A stretch of DNA of 64,000 bases, taken from assembly GCA_013396525.1 (NCBI GenBank), contig VWYX01000740.1:166498-230497 (forward strand). Reading direction: 5' to 3'. Both the position numbers and the translations under genes were made by a program. This document shows, piece after piece, positions 47,922-61,221 of the stretch (positions are counted from its first letter, which is position 1; each line of letters opens with the position of its first letter). The notes beneath the pieces were generated by a model, which searched no databases, had not been told where the DNA came from, and saw only the letters and a list, made by a program, of their open reading frames with translations. This DNA comes from Chaetorhynchus papuensis (lineage: Eukaryota > Chordata > Aves > Passeriformes > Rhipiduridae).

Positions 47922-50900
47922 GCAACCTTTATTTGCTGCTGCCCTGTTTGATGGCTCCATCCAGACCACTGATAGCAATCAGCTCTTCTGAGGCTCCACA
48001 GTCGGGCTGAAACTGTATTAATAATTGAGATGGGCCAAAGAGCATTTGCTAGCTCTGCTCCACGAAAATCTCTTAGCTTTCAAAATGGGATCAAGTGCCT
48101 GTGTGGATAACTGGGAATGCTCCTTTGCCTGTGTCAACTTCTGCACCATGCCTGGGAATTACTGGGGAGGAGAAATTGATTTGGGCCAAACTGTGCCAGG
48201 GAGAGGGGTCACACTTAACATGTTTGCAAGGTGGTGCCTTGGTCACTGCTCTGTCTGCTTGATTTATTATTAGAGATGTTTACATAATTATAATTTAGAT
48301 AATTGTAAACAGAATAAACGTAAGACATTTGCTGGAGGTTTGCAATATGACCAGGGATTCTCTAGGTATTGAATTTTTGTATAAATGAACATATGAGGAC
48401 AGCCCTGGCCTCAGATTATGATTTATTCAATAGAGGCAGGGATGAGGGTATTGCTTGAAGACCAGACATCAATTAGGTGAGCTGAATAAACTTTCTGACA
48501 GCCTTTTTCTCCTCTGCATGAAAAGTGAGGCTGATCCTCTGGGTTAAAGCCAAGCCCATTGTTCAGTGGATGAATTTTATTTATGCAGATTTTTTATAAG
48601 TTTTAATAATCTTTTATTTATGCTCCTCTGCCTCTAAACTGTTTCTTGGAGCTTTGCACGCGGAATTGAAATAATCTCATTTTTCTCTTATCTAGAAGAC
48701 AGATGTCTTAGGAAAGGCTCCAGGGTGCCTGGAGAGACATGAGCATTTCACTCTCAAGACAATAATGATGTAAGACTGGTGCCTCTGCAGCAAGCAGCAC
48801 CCCAGTGCTTCAGCAGGGGACCAAGGGCTGTCTGGTGTCCTTCATTCTGAGTTTCAAGGGCTGCCTGGGTAGCTGTTAATGGGGGCCACTGGCTGCAGGG
48901 AAAACCAGTCCTAAATAAATCTTCCTCAGCATATTCTTGGTGTGCAACTGCATAATAATCCATCCAGAGCCTGAAGGGGTATTGGGGTCAAAGAAGACAT
49001 CACGGAATTTATCCTGATGCTGAGCAGAGGCTGAGGGATGTAACAGGTGGGGGTGGGCAACAAGGCATGTACCAGGTTTTTAAAAAGAAATAATTAATAA
49101 GTTTTCTAGAGTAATGCAGGATATCTGAATTACAGGAAGTTCATTAAGAAGAACTAAAATTTCCTGAGTTTGGTAGACTCTGTTCTCCTTTCCTACCCTC
49201 CTACCTGCAGCATGCTTGGCAGATGGGCACCTTTAGCAGATGTTTGCAAACATGGTCCATGTTCTGTGGCCTCTGAATATAAAAGTCTTTAACCTCAGTG
49301 ATCTTTCCATTGGCCACCCTGCCAGATTCCAACAGCCTTTTGCTTTTAAAATGTGATGAAGCTCTTCTCTTCCCATCATTTATTTCTGATTTGCTCTCTT
49401 TGGTGGGATGTCCTTGCAGGACGGACAGGGGCAGCCATAATCCCTGTTTTCCATCCCCCATCTCCTGTTTATACACCCATTATCATGGAAGGTTCTTTGC
49501 TTGAGTTTCGATTTTCCTGTAATGTGGCAGAGTAATTTGTAGCTCTCCCTTGAGTCATTGATTATAATTTTTAACACCATCCCCACTCCTTCACTGAGGC
49601 TGCTAACACGAGTTATTACAGTTAAGAGGAAAGCTTTCTCCTCCGAAATGTGTCATCAGGTTTGTAAAAGCTGTTACTGGGAGATGTATTCATACTCCTG
49701 CACTTGTGCCAAGCAGCTAATGATCTTTGGGGAAAAATAAAAATTAAAAAAAGAAAAAGCAGAAGGAAGATTCGAGACAAGTAATAATTTTTCTGTTTCA
49801 TTTTCAACAACCCAGTTTCTAAAAAGAGAAAAATCATTTCTACCTTGTATTTAGCTACAGGTAGACACGATGAGGTAATTTGAAATCATTTAATTTAAGC
49901 ATAATCAAGGTATTCTCTTCTGAAAAGTGAACTCCTTTTTGTCATCATAATCTCAAGAGTGTGCAATTTCCAAAGCTGTCGCTAGTGGCACTGTAGAGTC
50001 TTCTAATAGGGTTGTATTTGCACAGAATAGAATGGTCTCTCATATTCACGTGGATTCTTATTTTCAGCAGACACAGGTCAGCTCTTTTCCAGGACATTCC
50101 AGTTCTTTGCTCATTTCAGAGATGCATTCTCCCTTTTAAATTAATGAATAAAATCTCAATGGGAAAAAGCGAGCGAGCAAAGTAAATAAAATTTATTTAC
50201 AGATTTTTTTTCCCTTTTTCCTTTCAGCTGGAGCAGTGTACACAAGAGGCTGCCAGCAATGGGCACCACTTGAGACTTCCAAGCCCATCGATCACTTCCT
50301 TAAACATCTACTCTGCTGCTACTCAATATTTGTGGCAGCCTAGAAGTGCCTGCTGATGGATAAATACCTGGCTCTAAAGACAACTGAGCAGTGAAGGGCT
50401 CATTTCTTACATTTCAGTTTATTAATCACCATGACACCACCCTTTCTCTGCATGGAGGAGCATCCCTTAACCTTTAAATAATCTGGATTAGTGCAGCTCT
50501 TAGTACTTCCTCTCATGACTTATAAATATGGAAGGGTAAATAATGGGAGTGTCCCACCCTAATTACATTTCTTAATCACTAATCAATAGAACTGGGTTTT
50601 AATTTAACTCTTGTACTCCTCCTTGCTTTGCAGCAAGTTTAGGAAGCTGTGGGATTTGCATTATAGTTAAATTCAAGAACTCTGACATGTAAATTAAAAA
50701 AAAATAAAAAAGATTTTGTGGATTTCTCCCTCCTTAACTTCAAAATGTCAGTTTTCCTTTTGTTTCCTGCAGAAAAAATGTGTTCCCTGCTGTGGTAATT
50801 TCTCCAGGTTCTAGGAATACAATGTGCATTGACAAATAATAGGATAGAAATGCTAAGTCAGAAACATTGTTTGCTTTTAATTTTGGTCTTTTTTTGCTTG

Positions 50901-50945
50901 TTTCTTTCTTCTTACTGTTTTATTTGTTGGTCAATAGGCAGGAAA
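47922..50945. other. Unique AT-rich spacer, no gene recognised
   Basis: Three kilobases with no recognised exon or interspersed repeat. A-rich runs occur near 49735-49760 and 50697-50712. Confidence 0.55.
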
Positions 50946-51127
50946 ATTGTTTTTTGGAGTTTGGGGGTTTTTTGTTTGTTTTTTTTGTTTGGGGTTTTTT
51001 GTTTCTTTTTCTGTTTTTGTTTTGTTTAGGGGCTTTTTGTTGTTGTTGGGTTTTGGTTTTGGTTTTGGTTTTTAATTTTGGCTTGTTTTTTGTTTTTTGG
51101 GGGGTTTTTTATTATTATTTTTTCTAT
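50946..51127 (+). repeat. G/T-only low-complexity tract
   Basis: About 180 bp built almost wholly of G and T on the plus strand. It includes 'gttttggttttggttttggt' and G runs of three to six bases separated by T runs. A and C are nearly absent until the last 30 bp. It yields spurious hydrophobic frames rich in Phe, Leu, Cys and Val. Confidence 0.9.
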
Positions 51128-54101
51128 TTTTACTGACTGCTTTTATCCCTTGTTGTTGTCTTTTGGCTTCATCTCTCCAGGACATCCCAGTGAGGCTGAA
51201 CCCTGCTCTGCCCATGGCCACAGGCTGCTCTTTGCTCCAGGGCAGGGCACACGCTGATGGCAGCAGCTTTTAATTACTGCAGGAAGATTTTACTAAAATC
51301 CAAGATGATTTTTGCTTTCAGAAAATCTATCTGTAGCCTTTAAAGGACCCACTTAAATCTTGTCACATATTTAGCAAATGACGGTGCAAAAACCACCATA
51401 AAGGGGGGAGTGAAAAATTCTTCTGCACATTAGCTCAGATATCAGGGTCGGTCTCAGTGCAGCCTTCAGTGCTCTTCTCACCAAAGTTTTAAGTTTTTCT
51501 GATTTATGTGGAGCAGAATTAATCCAGCATCAAGGTGTAACTTGGGCCGAATAAGTGAGGCTTTGGTCTTATTGGTGGAAAAGAAAATAAATTGTATGGA
51601 GGAGAAATGGCTTGGTTTGTGCTAAACAAAGGGAAAGATGGGGAAAATAAATATCCATGAAGTTTTTCACTACTTGGCTTCCATGTCAGTTGTGGTACCT
51701 GAGTTGAATTATTCTGAAATCAATATCAAATATTAATAAAAATAAACTCTTAGCCCAGCAGGAAGTGAAAGCTCCCAGTGGAGCTGCAATGACCTTCACA
51801 AAGGATGTGAACCCAGGACGTGGCCATGAACCACTGAACTTTTCACAAGACTTCATTTTTCAGTTACCACTCTGTGGTTTTCAGCCATCATTTGCATTTT
51901 ATTCTCCACGGTCCCTTAAAGTAGGGTAATTAACCTGATTTTCCAGCTAAATTTAGTGCAGGTAATTAAATTTTGCATCTCCAAACTTCCCCCATAACAT
52001 TAATTACAGAGCTTTGCTTTTGTTGCTACTGCTGGAGTGCAAAGATGATGTTGTGGAAGTCCTGGGATGGTTTACCACTGAAATATTATTTTTAATACAT
52101 CTCCGAACAAACTAAGTGCAGCTGATCTGCACCAACTGGTGTTCTCACATTAACCTTATGAAGCAATAAAGAGGCCCTGAATAATTTATACCCAGAGGGG
52201 GATTGCACAGCTCTCCTTGAGCCAAATGGGATGAACATGGGAATAACTATGGCAGGGTCATTCAACAATCCACAAAGGAATCCTGGAAAACCGACAGCCT
52301 CCTTCTCAGAGGCTGGCATAGCTCCTCGGGTGAAATATTAAAATAAGAGAGGGAAAAAACCCCAATTTATGGCTCTACAATTCTAGAAAATGATCGTGAG
52401 TAGGTGAAAGTACACAGAGCCACATACACAGGAGGAATTTCTTAGCCAGGAAGAGCCACCTGGATATTTGCTGTCAAATATTCAGCCAATCTGTAAGCAA
52501 ACCGCTCTCCGTAAATTTAAAGCAACCTGCTGCTAACAAACGGAGAGTATTGATACTAACAGGGGATTACTGCAACTTTCAGAATGTTGGAAGAGTTTAT
52601 TTCCAGTTTTTCATGATAGTGGAGGGCATCAGGGTACCATGACATTGGTTAATGTACGGTGAGGGGAAAAAGACTATTCAGTGCTCTTCATCATCCTGTG
52701 AATCAGACGGATGATTCTGTTCTTTGCAGATTCCCGTGGCTTTCTCAGAGGTGGTGAATATAAAATCTGGAAGAAAAGCACGTTCCATTATTTTTTATTA
52801 CTTATGGAAAAAAACCCACCTGAGTAGTGAATTTTTTAAAATGTTGGAAAGAAGATTGACTGTGGATCTCAGGGAAAACCAGTCAGCCCTAGCATTTTGG
52901 TGCTTTCGGAGGGAAGTTAGAGAGTTCCTTAAAGGCTTCTCTTACTTTGTTTTTCTTGTTCATTTGCGAAAAAAGGCATGTGAAAACTGTCAGTCCTTTC
53001 TGGCCTTTTTTTTCCTCCAAGCTGCAAAACATTTTAAAGGGAAGGGCTAAAGAGACAATTTGCTACAACTGAATCAAAGAACATTGTTATACCAAACTTC
53101 TGATCACCACAATTTTTTTTTTTTCAAGTTAAATAACATCATCTGCTCATCAGGGTATATTCTTTTTGTTGCTGGAGTGAAGTCATGCCAGGAGTTAATA
53201 AGTTTACCCTATAAAAGAGTGGCATCTCAAGCTGTGCCTTAGCTGTGCGCTTGCCCAACTTAAGTCCTAAAAACCAAAAAAAAAGTACTAAAGCTCAAAC
53301 TTTTAGAAATATTTAGGCCCTTAACCCTTATCTTTCAATTAAAGACATAATTTAGATGCTTAAACATAAAAGTCTGGTGCAATTTCAGATATTCTGCCAT
53401 CTCCAGACTGGCCTTCAGTTGCCTCTACAGAAGGGGACGGGTTTTAGTACCAGATCCATCAGTTCTGAGATGCCTTAGGGTCCCTAGGAATCTGGCTTGA
53501 GACTTTGTGTCACTGCTCAGGCAGGTCAGTACACCTCCTAGGATTGAAATATTCCTCTAGAAATTTGGTTTTTTATGTTATTTATTGCCTGTGTAACTCT
53601 TCCTGTGTGAGGTGTTATACTGAAATTTTTATAAAGTGAATCCCACACAAACAGCGTGGTGGTGATTCCTACCTATAAATCCCTGTAAAGGCTGGACTTA
53701 AGTGTCAAACCTTCAAATCAGTTTGAGAATCTGTCACAGAGCAGGGAAGGGACATTTAAATTCCATTGTTAATGCTCAAGGTGTTGGATTAAATTATTTT
53801 CTTAACAACTCCCTCATTGCTGATTCCCTTCTGATATAAACCACTGCTTACAGAGATGTCAGAGTCAGTTTTTGTTGATCAATCCTTGTCTTGACCAGCT
53901 GCTGAAATTTTAATGGGAACATTTCCATGTCAGAACTACACCCATCCTCCTAAATTCATTTCAACCCCCTTTTTTTTACTGTACCTGGCAAAATAAGTCT
54001 TACTTAAAGAATCTATTTTCCAACATTCTCAGAAGTGGCCTGAAAGAATTCTCACTTTTTCCTGTTTATTCTGCATTCAGATTAAGCCATTAGCTGTGTC
54101 T
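51128..54101. other. Unique AT-rich spacer, no gene recognised
   Basis: No gene or interspersed repeat recognised. A 108-codon plus frame at 52724-53050 has no recognisable domain. Confidence 0.55.
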
Positions 54102-54158
54102 AAGAATATATTAAAGATGAAAGAATATATTAAAGATGAAGAATAAATTGAAGATGAA
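54102..54158. repeat. 19-bp tandem repeat, three units
   Basis: Two identical 19-bp units (54102-54120 and 54121-54139, 'aagaatatattaaagatga') are followed by a third diverged unit (54140-54158). This is a small, probably recent tandem duplication. Confidence 0.93.
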
Positions 54159-54693
54159 ACATTAGAAAAAAAATTGGGGTAATATTGTAGTATTTTGTGC
54201 TGTCTAGGCCATGCTATCCTGTATTCAGCCATATGATGATGTAAAATAAGGATTTTTTTACCCCTCTATTGCATTGACAGATCTTTATATCTTTTATTTT
54301 CCTTTCTGATTTGTGTTCAGCTGGTAAAAAACTGCCACCCTCAAACATGCTATTTAAAGTGATTTTGCCAGGGATGGTTAAAGCTTGTTCATCTCAGCAA
54401 TAAACATGTACTGGATATGGTTGAAATAATATATATATTCCTTTGAAAATTGCTGGATAAAAATAGCCATTTCCCTTAAACTGCTCAGACAGTTAATGGT
54501 GTAAAATTGCAGACGGTGAAAGGCTCAACAGAGCCTGCAAAGATTAAAAATAAAAAAGCTTTTTTCCCCAAATCATACAAAAATTTATTCATGGTTATTC
54601 TGTTGGAAAACTGTGGAGATGCTCTTCCTGACTGAACACGCTCCAGAATCTTTGGATCTATACCATTTCTCTGTAGTATGGATACTTTTAGGC
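54159..54693. other. Unique AT-rich spacer
   Basis: Nothing identifiable. A short TA run lies near 54427-54438. Confidence 0.5.
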
Positions 54694-55105
54694 TGCTGTG
54701 CTTGGTTTTGGTTTTGTGGGGTTTTGTGTGGGGTTTTTGTTTTATTTTGTTTCGGTTTTGTTGTGTTTTTGTTGTATTTTTGTTTGTTTCTGTTTGTTTT
54801 TTGGTGGCTTGTTTTGGTTGGTTTGGTTTGTTTTAGTTTCGGGGTTTTATTGGTTTTTTTTGTTTGGTTTGTTGGTTTTGGGGTTTTGTTTGTTTGGGGT
54901 TTTTTGTTGTTGTTTTTGCTTTTTGCTGGATTTTCTTGTTTGGGTTTTTTGGGTTTTTTTTGTTGTTGGGTTTCTTGTTTGTTTGGGGTTTGTTATTTTT
55001 TGGTCTTGTTTTTGTTTGTTTGTTTTGATTTTTGTTTGTTTGTTTATGAGGGGTTTTTGTTTGTTTTTTTGGGGTTTTGTGAGGTTTGTTTTTGTTTTTG
55101 TTTTG
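54694..55105 (+). repeat. Long G/T-only low-complexity tract
   Basis: Roughly 410 bp in which the plus strand is almost entirely T and G, with irregular words such as TTTTG, TTTGG, GGGGTTTT and TTGTTTGT rather than a fixed period. It ends about 30 bp before a CR1 fragment in the same orientation. It produces overlapping plus-strand frames of 165 and 181 codons that look like membrane proteins (Phe, Leu, Val, Cys, Trp, Gly only) and a Lys/Asn/Pro/Thr-rich minus frame. All three are composition artefacts. Confidence 0.93.
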
Positions 55106-55136
55106 AGTAAATTTTATCACGTGAAAGACCCGGAGA

Positions 55137-55286
55137 CATTGTGGATGCCTGATCCTTGGATGTGTCCGTGGCCAGGTTGGATGGGACTTGGAGCAACCTG
55201 TGATGGTGGAAGGTGTCCCTTGGCAGGGGGTGGAACTGTGTGATCTTTCAGGTCCCTTCCAACCCAAACCATTCCATGATTCCACC
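55137..55286 (+). mobile_element. CR1 LINE 3' fragment
   Basis: Plus-strand CR1: 'ttgtggatgcctgatccttg', 'gtggccaggttggatgggac', 'ttggagcaacctgtgatggt', 'gtggaactgtgtgatctttc' and a tail 'ttccaacccaaaccattcca' then 'tgattcc'. It is 5'-truncated just after the G/T tract. Confidence 0.93.
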
Positions 55287-58200
55287 ATCAGTTAACAGGG
55301 AAAAAACCCCTCTACCTCCTTTGTACCTTCCCTCTTTGGCAAGAGGGAGTTTGTTGGGGGTTTGGTTGGGGTGCTACACTTCTAAGCTTTGAGGAGGATC
55401 TCAGACTCCTAAGAGAAATTGAATTTATTCATCAGAGGGAATTTGACAGATTAAACTACAGTTCATGAGGCAAGTGCTCCAGAATCAAGAAAGATAGAGC
55501 AAGAAAAAATATTTGCATGCTGCTTGTTTTCCCAACATTCTTTTTTCTTCCTTCTGCTCCCACACTGAACTCCAGGTAGGTGCACACAGAGGAGGGGAGT
55601 TATGTCTCATGGCTTTCAACATCTTCTGTGTGGCACAGGAATTCTGATCTGGCTGTTTTAGCTCCATCTCAGCTGTACACACTGATTTTACTCATGAAGT
55701 CACTCTTGATTCTGCAGGCAGCCTCAGCTACCTGGTTTAGTTCCACATTTAAACAGCAAAATCCCACTCATGGAGGAATCCAGGGAGGCTTATTCAGTCT
55801 GGAAAGGAGACAGAAATACAGGGTCAGTGTTGTGTTAGATCGAAGCAGCACAACCAGAGGGACACAGTATTAGACCATAAAGAAGAAAAATGAAAACCCT
55901 CATACGTGGCTGGAGGTAATTCCTATATTTTTCCATTGCGTTTGGGTCCAGGATTATGTTGTTACACCTCAGAAAGAAAGTATATATATGGGGCAGCTTG
56001 CTTCTCTAGTGGCAATAAACCATGCTGTAACCAAACCTTTTGCTCTTCTCCACACAAAATTTCATTTTAAATTGTATTTCAAGATCAGACTAAGAGTATA
56101 CATTCTGTATTTATATAGTGTTTGTATAAAACTCCTCTCTTTTTTGGTGAACCATGTTCTCCCTCATACATCAGCATTTTCTGAAGAGGGAGAAAACCCA
56201 CTTGGGAAATTTCCAGCCTTCTCTAATCAAATACTTGTCACTAGAAGGACAACTTGAAATGTTTCTGAGGCCTTGAATCACAGCCCTGCTCGGGTTTGAA
56301 GATAAACTCCAAACACCATTTAAAATCTAATAGCTATTCAAAACCTAAACCTGTGTCTCACCTGGTTGATAAGGTTCCTTTTACTGCCAAGAAAAAAGAA
56401 GAAAGAAAGAGAAAGGTACTTCTAGGTACCTTTAGAAGGCATTTTTGTGCGGAAATCTTAAATAAATGTTTTAAAATGGGATGAATCAGCGTCTGTAAGT
56501 ATCCGTCTCTCCTCACAGACGACTGAGGGTACCTAAGAGTTTGATTTAGACCAGTCAGGTAAGTTTGGGATAGCTAAAAGCAGCAGGATTCTTCTCAAAA
56601 TATATGTCTATTGCTTGTTTTCTACCTCCTTCTGTTTTCACAAAGCCTCTATAAATATAACCACCAACGTCTTGTTACACCCAAAATCCCCACTATTTGT
56701 GCCATTTCCATTCCACTCTCTTCCACCAGGAAGCTTGATTTAATTCCCCAAGAAAACAGGTGCTTTATTTTTGGTTGCCTGCTAAAAACTTCACTCAACT
56801 TGCCTTAAACATCACCAGTGCAATTCTTCCATTCCCGTTTCACTGCAGAACGCCTTCAAATGCCCCCTCAATTCAGGTCTTCTGGAAGCTTCATCTAAAA
56901 GTGCAGTCCCTCCTTTACCACTTCCCATTCCTTCTGATTCATTAGCATAATTGGATAGTGATGACTGCCTAATGAGTACTTAGTAAGAATTTCCTATGCA
57001 TATCTCGCTGCTAATTTTGCAAATATCAAGGACACAGCAATCCAGTGTGCTTCAAGAGTCTGTGTTTGAAAATCAGAAATGTAGAGCTCTCACAAAATAA
57101 GAAAATTATAGGTGTCAAGTAAGGCTTCTTCTCATTCTTTTGTTTCACTACTGAACTGTTTTCTTCAGGAAGAAACCTTTGTTTTCCAAAAAAATAACAC
57201 ACCATCATTATTAAAGGATGCCACGGATAAAATTGACATCTCTAAAATTTTCCATATGTATATATTATAAAAGGAATGGCAAATAAATGAATAGGATGTG
57301 AGTCAACTTAACTGGTTATGCAGAAATGCAGATCTTTCTTGTATCCCCACTCAGGTAATCCATAATTTATAGTGGAATGAAGACAGAATTCCGAAGAACA
57401 TAGATGAGATTTATCTGCTATAATGAGGGCTTTTATTTTCCAGCAGAAGTAGTTCCTGTCCATCCATGATCAAGGAGTCGAATCTAGTTTCCAATTACTG
57501 GCCAAAACTCCAAGGAGATGCACAAAATATGTTCAGTAAATCACACCTTATAAGCATTTTTTCCTTTGACTATCAAATGCCAGGTAGTGTGAGTCAGACC
57601 TTCCTTAATCAGGGACCAAACTGCAGTCTGCAAGGGCAAAGATGGATGGGGCTATGGTTTAGCCCAGGGGAAATTAAACCAAAGGAAAAGCTGGCGTGGG
57701 TTGGCACTGCTGGGTACCAGGTGCCCACCAAGCCACTACATCACTCCCCTCCTCAGCAGAACGGAGAGGGAGAAAATGAGATGGAAAAACCTGTTGGGTC
57801 AAGAGGAAGGCTGTTTAACAAAGCAAAAGGAAACCCTGTGTGTGAATCCAAAAGAAAACGGAAGATGTATTATCTGCTTCCCATCAGCAGGAATGTGCAG
57901 TCTCTTCCCAGGACATAGAGCATGTTGTTTCAGAAGACAAACCTCTTAATCAGGAATATTCCACTTCCTCCTCCTTTTTCTTGGCTTTTATATAAAGTTC
58001 TGGCCACCTGGCATCCAGAAAAGGTTGACCCACTACAGATCTTCACCTGTGTGAAAGACAGGGAGCTAAATACAGGGATTCTTGGGATCCTTTCCTTCAC
58101 AGAGTGGTCATGGAGTTGGACTCTTCCCAGCCCTTTTCATAATAATTTGTTTATGTTTCATCTCTCTGTAAATCACACTAACACTGACACCTCATAGAGC

Positions 58201-59893
58201 ACCTTCAAATAAATAGAAGAATTCCTTCCAAACTTTCCAGAGCATGTAGAGGAGAACTGGATTGCTCTGAGTCCAGATTCTTTTAATAATTGCTCTCCAG
58301 ATTTTCTACAAAGAGAAGAGGATATTGCCTGAAAGCACGTCCCGCCCTAGTCCTTATCTGCCCTTCACTGTAAAACGATTGCAATAACCTGGAATCTGTT
58401 CTGCATCATAAAACTGGTTAAAAGAATGATGCTTATAATGAGCTTTTAGCATGTTGCCTCCCACAGCCTCATTTGAGTTTATCACTGCCTCGTTTCCTGC
58501 TGGACATGAGTCATCCCAGCAAGTCATCAAGCAAATCATTCCAGATTCCTCTCCAAACATCAATTAAAAGTTTTCTCACCATCAGAATGTACCCCAAAGA
58601 GCACCCACAAAGAAACAAACTCTTACAGAGACATGACTACTCCAGCTAGCTTGAGATCTTAGCATTTTACTTCATGGGAGTTGGGGTTTTGTCCAGGTGT
58701 AGAGTGCTCCAAGTAAGCCATGACCTTCTTAACCCAATCCTTATCAGGGAACTCCTTTCAGTCTAGGATGACATTGGTGGGTTCTCAAAACCAAACAGGT
58801 TCATGGCAGATCATTTCCATTTGCCAAATACACCATTCAACAGAATCCCAGGCCTGGACAGCAGCTCAAAACTGTGCTCACACTGGAGGTGTGAACTGGA
58901 TTTGTGCAGCTGTCAGAGATGCTGTCACTTCTGAGTGACAGGTGCATGTCACGCAGTTTGCAAGGATTCTTTGGGCAAACAAATCATCCCTTCAGGTCTC
59001 CTGAAGTTTTGAAGCAGCTTGCAGTGCCAGTTTCTGTGTATTCTGGGTGCTGGCAGAACAGGGATCTTCCAAAATTGAAAAGATCTTTTAACTCAAGGGT
59101 CCTTTATTTTCCTGTCATTCAATGGCAGCCTCTCAAGAGTCTTCTCCTCAGCTTGGAGGCAGGTTCAGAACCTTCCATAGTGACTTTACACATTTTACGC
59201 CCCTTCTTCCTTAAACGGGGAGCAAGCTGTGCTTGTACATCAACAGATAACAAATTTCTATCATGTCAGGATTGTGAAGCTGGTAAATTCCACACCCTTC
59301 TGGTGTGTGGGGGTAAAGAACTGAGGAAATCACATCAAGTCAACTACTCTTGATTGTCTTCAGGTAATTAACCATGACTGGAATCAATGATCCAAACTCA
59401 AAACTGATGTGGAGAACTTCACTTCCCAGATCTTCCGTCAGCTCTTCTCTTTCTGGTTACATGACTTATTTTTCAGTTTTTTGGTTTGGGGGTTTTTTTT
59501 GGTGATAGAATCTGGTTTTGTCACTGATTAGGAGGTGGGGGTTTGGGTAACATTTCTAAGATCTTGACATAAAAAGCTTTTCGTGTACATACAGGAATGA
59601 TGAGTGAACAGTCCCTGATGTCCTCATTAATGCTCATGGGTGATGCATTTTTTAATGACTGTCCAGGGTTTTCTCCAGTGGGACACTCTTCATGTTCAGT
59701 TGTGTGTGAATATCACGGTTTCAAAATAGGCAGAGATCTCTAAACTGGAGGAAATCAAGACAGAGCCACAACTTGATATGATAACTCAGTCCCAGCTAAT
59801 TAGTTCCACAGAGAAACAAGATTAATTAGCCCAGACACAACATCACCCTGGTTAAGCTTTAGAGTTTGGGCAGCTGAGTTAATAACTCCAAAC
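55287..59893. other. Unique AT-rich spacer, no gene recognised
   Basis: Over 4.5 kb with no recognised repeat or RNA gene. The two longest clean frames in the window that no repeat explains lie here: 150 codons at 57466-57918 and 149 codons at 58904-59353, both plus strand. Neither shows a recognisable motif, signal peptide or domain. About one frame of this length is expected by chance in 64 kb, so they are not called as genes. Confidence 0.5.
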
Positions 59894-59915
59894 CCCGGTG
59901 TGAGAAGACACCGGG
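59894..59915. repeat. Short perfect inverted repeat (8-bp stem, 6-base loop)
   Basis: CCCGGTGT, then six bases (GAGAAG), then ACACCGGG. The stem is GC-rich and stands out in AT-rich sequence. There is no gene next to it, so a terminator role is not suggested. Confidence 0.8.
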
Positions 59916-61221
59916 TGTGATAACACCTTGTGCTGCACTCCATCAGCGTGGAACACAAGCACGAGGACATCCCCTTGCTCAGGAGACCAGTGGGTGATTT
60001 GCATAATTAAATTTATTGCAGACCCAACAGTCTAGCAAGTCAAGGCGTCAAATAAAACAGAGTGGGCTGGCAGTATTAATTCATGGGTGTTCTGAATTAA
60101 CTGAGAGATTTTTGCAGCTTTTTTAATGGCACAAAATGATAAAAGAGGCAGCAATCAGCGCAGTAAAGTTTTATACCTTAATAACTTTTTAAAACACTAA
60201 AAGGGAAGGAACTGTATAATGAACCCTTTGTGTCTGATGTCTAAGGACTTATAGAAGACGTAATTCTGACTCTGGCATCCTTACAGTTTGGCAAAGAATG
60301 GGAAAACAGAAGACTCTAAGAGGAAATTAAAGCTAGCCAAATCAAACAAGAAAAGAGAACATATTATAAAGCAGGGTGGCAGGGATCATTAGTGAAATCT
60401 TCATGGAGGGCACCTTTGAATCAAGATTGATTTGAGACCAATCACTGGACGGGCAAAATGAGTCGTGGGATGGAATTTTGTGCTGTTACAGAGTTGGTCT
60501 GGAGGAGCAGATGGGCTCCTTTTGGCTCACAAGGTAGAGCCAGTGGTGAGAGCTTGCTGGAGTGAAGAGCCTGACAGGAGCTGAGGCAGACAGTGCTTGG
60601 GTGTGTAGAGAAGAGAAACCTCTGAATTAACAGGAGAAGAAATTTCCCCTCCTGTGCTGGCAAGAATTGCTCCTTTCAGTTGGGAAAAATCTGTGCAGCT
60701 GAACCAGGCAAGGAAAACTCGACTTACAATGTACCAGCTGAAGTCTCAAATTAATGAGCCAATTAAAGTTATATCATCACCTGAGCAGTGGTTACTGATG
60801 AGATGCACTCCGTCAGCCACGTGGCACGTGTAATGAACTGTCTTGTAACTTAAACTCACTGAGATAATTTTAATGTATTTCACTTAGCACTTGTGAAAAG
60901 GCCAAGCATCCATAAAAAGAGTTCAGCTCTCGGGCATTAATGTTTCCTGCAGGCTGATGTGGTGCATATGGGCCATTACAACAACTTAGTTAACTTGCCA
61001 AATTGTGATAATTAGAACCCAAAACTGAATCCTTAAGAGAAAATTATTCTTTGCTCTTTAGGAGTTTGGTTTATAGTGGATGCCTCTGTATGTAATATCA
61101 TTCTCTGCTTCACAGCTGGGCTGAGAAACACAGGGGAATTTTGCCTTTGCCTGAAATGTGTGGGTGCATAAGAGAGAATTTCTGTCATGCACTCAGTCAC
61201 AAACCAAAGTATCACAGAATT
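59916..61221. other. Unique AT-rich spacer, no gene recognised
   Basis: Nothing identifiable. Confidence 0.5.

Noticed and set aside
54613..55243. Plus-strand frames of 165 and 181 codons resembling a polytopic membrane protein
   Set aside because: The frames consist almost only of Phe, Leu, Val, Cys, Trp and Gly because the DNA is G and T only. Two frames are open at once over the same DNA, as expected from composition, and the second runs on into a CR1.
57466..57918. 150-codon plus-strand frame as a possible gene
   Set aside because: No recognisable motif, signal peptide or domain, and no splice or promoter context. About one frame of this length is expected by chance in a window of this size and composition. 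A protein search and cross-species substitution test would settle it.
58904..59353. 149-codon plus-strand frame as a possible gene
   Set aside because: Same reasoning as the neighbouring frame. The cysteine cluster near its C-terminal part does not match a zinc-finger spacing I recognise.
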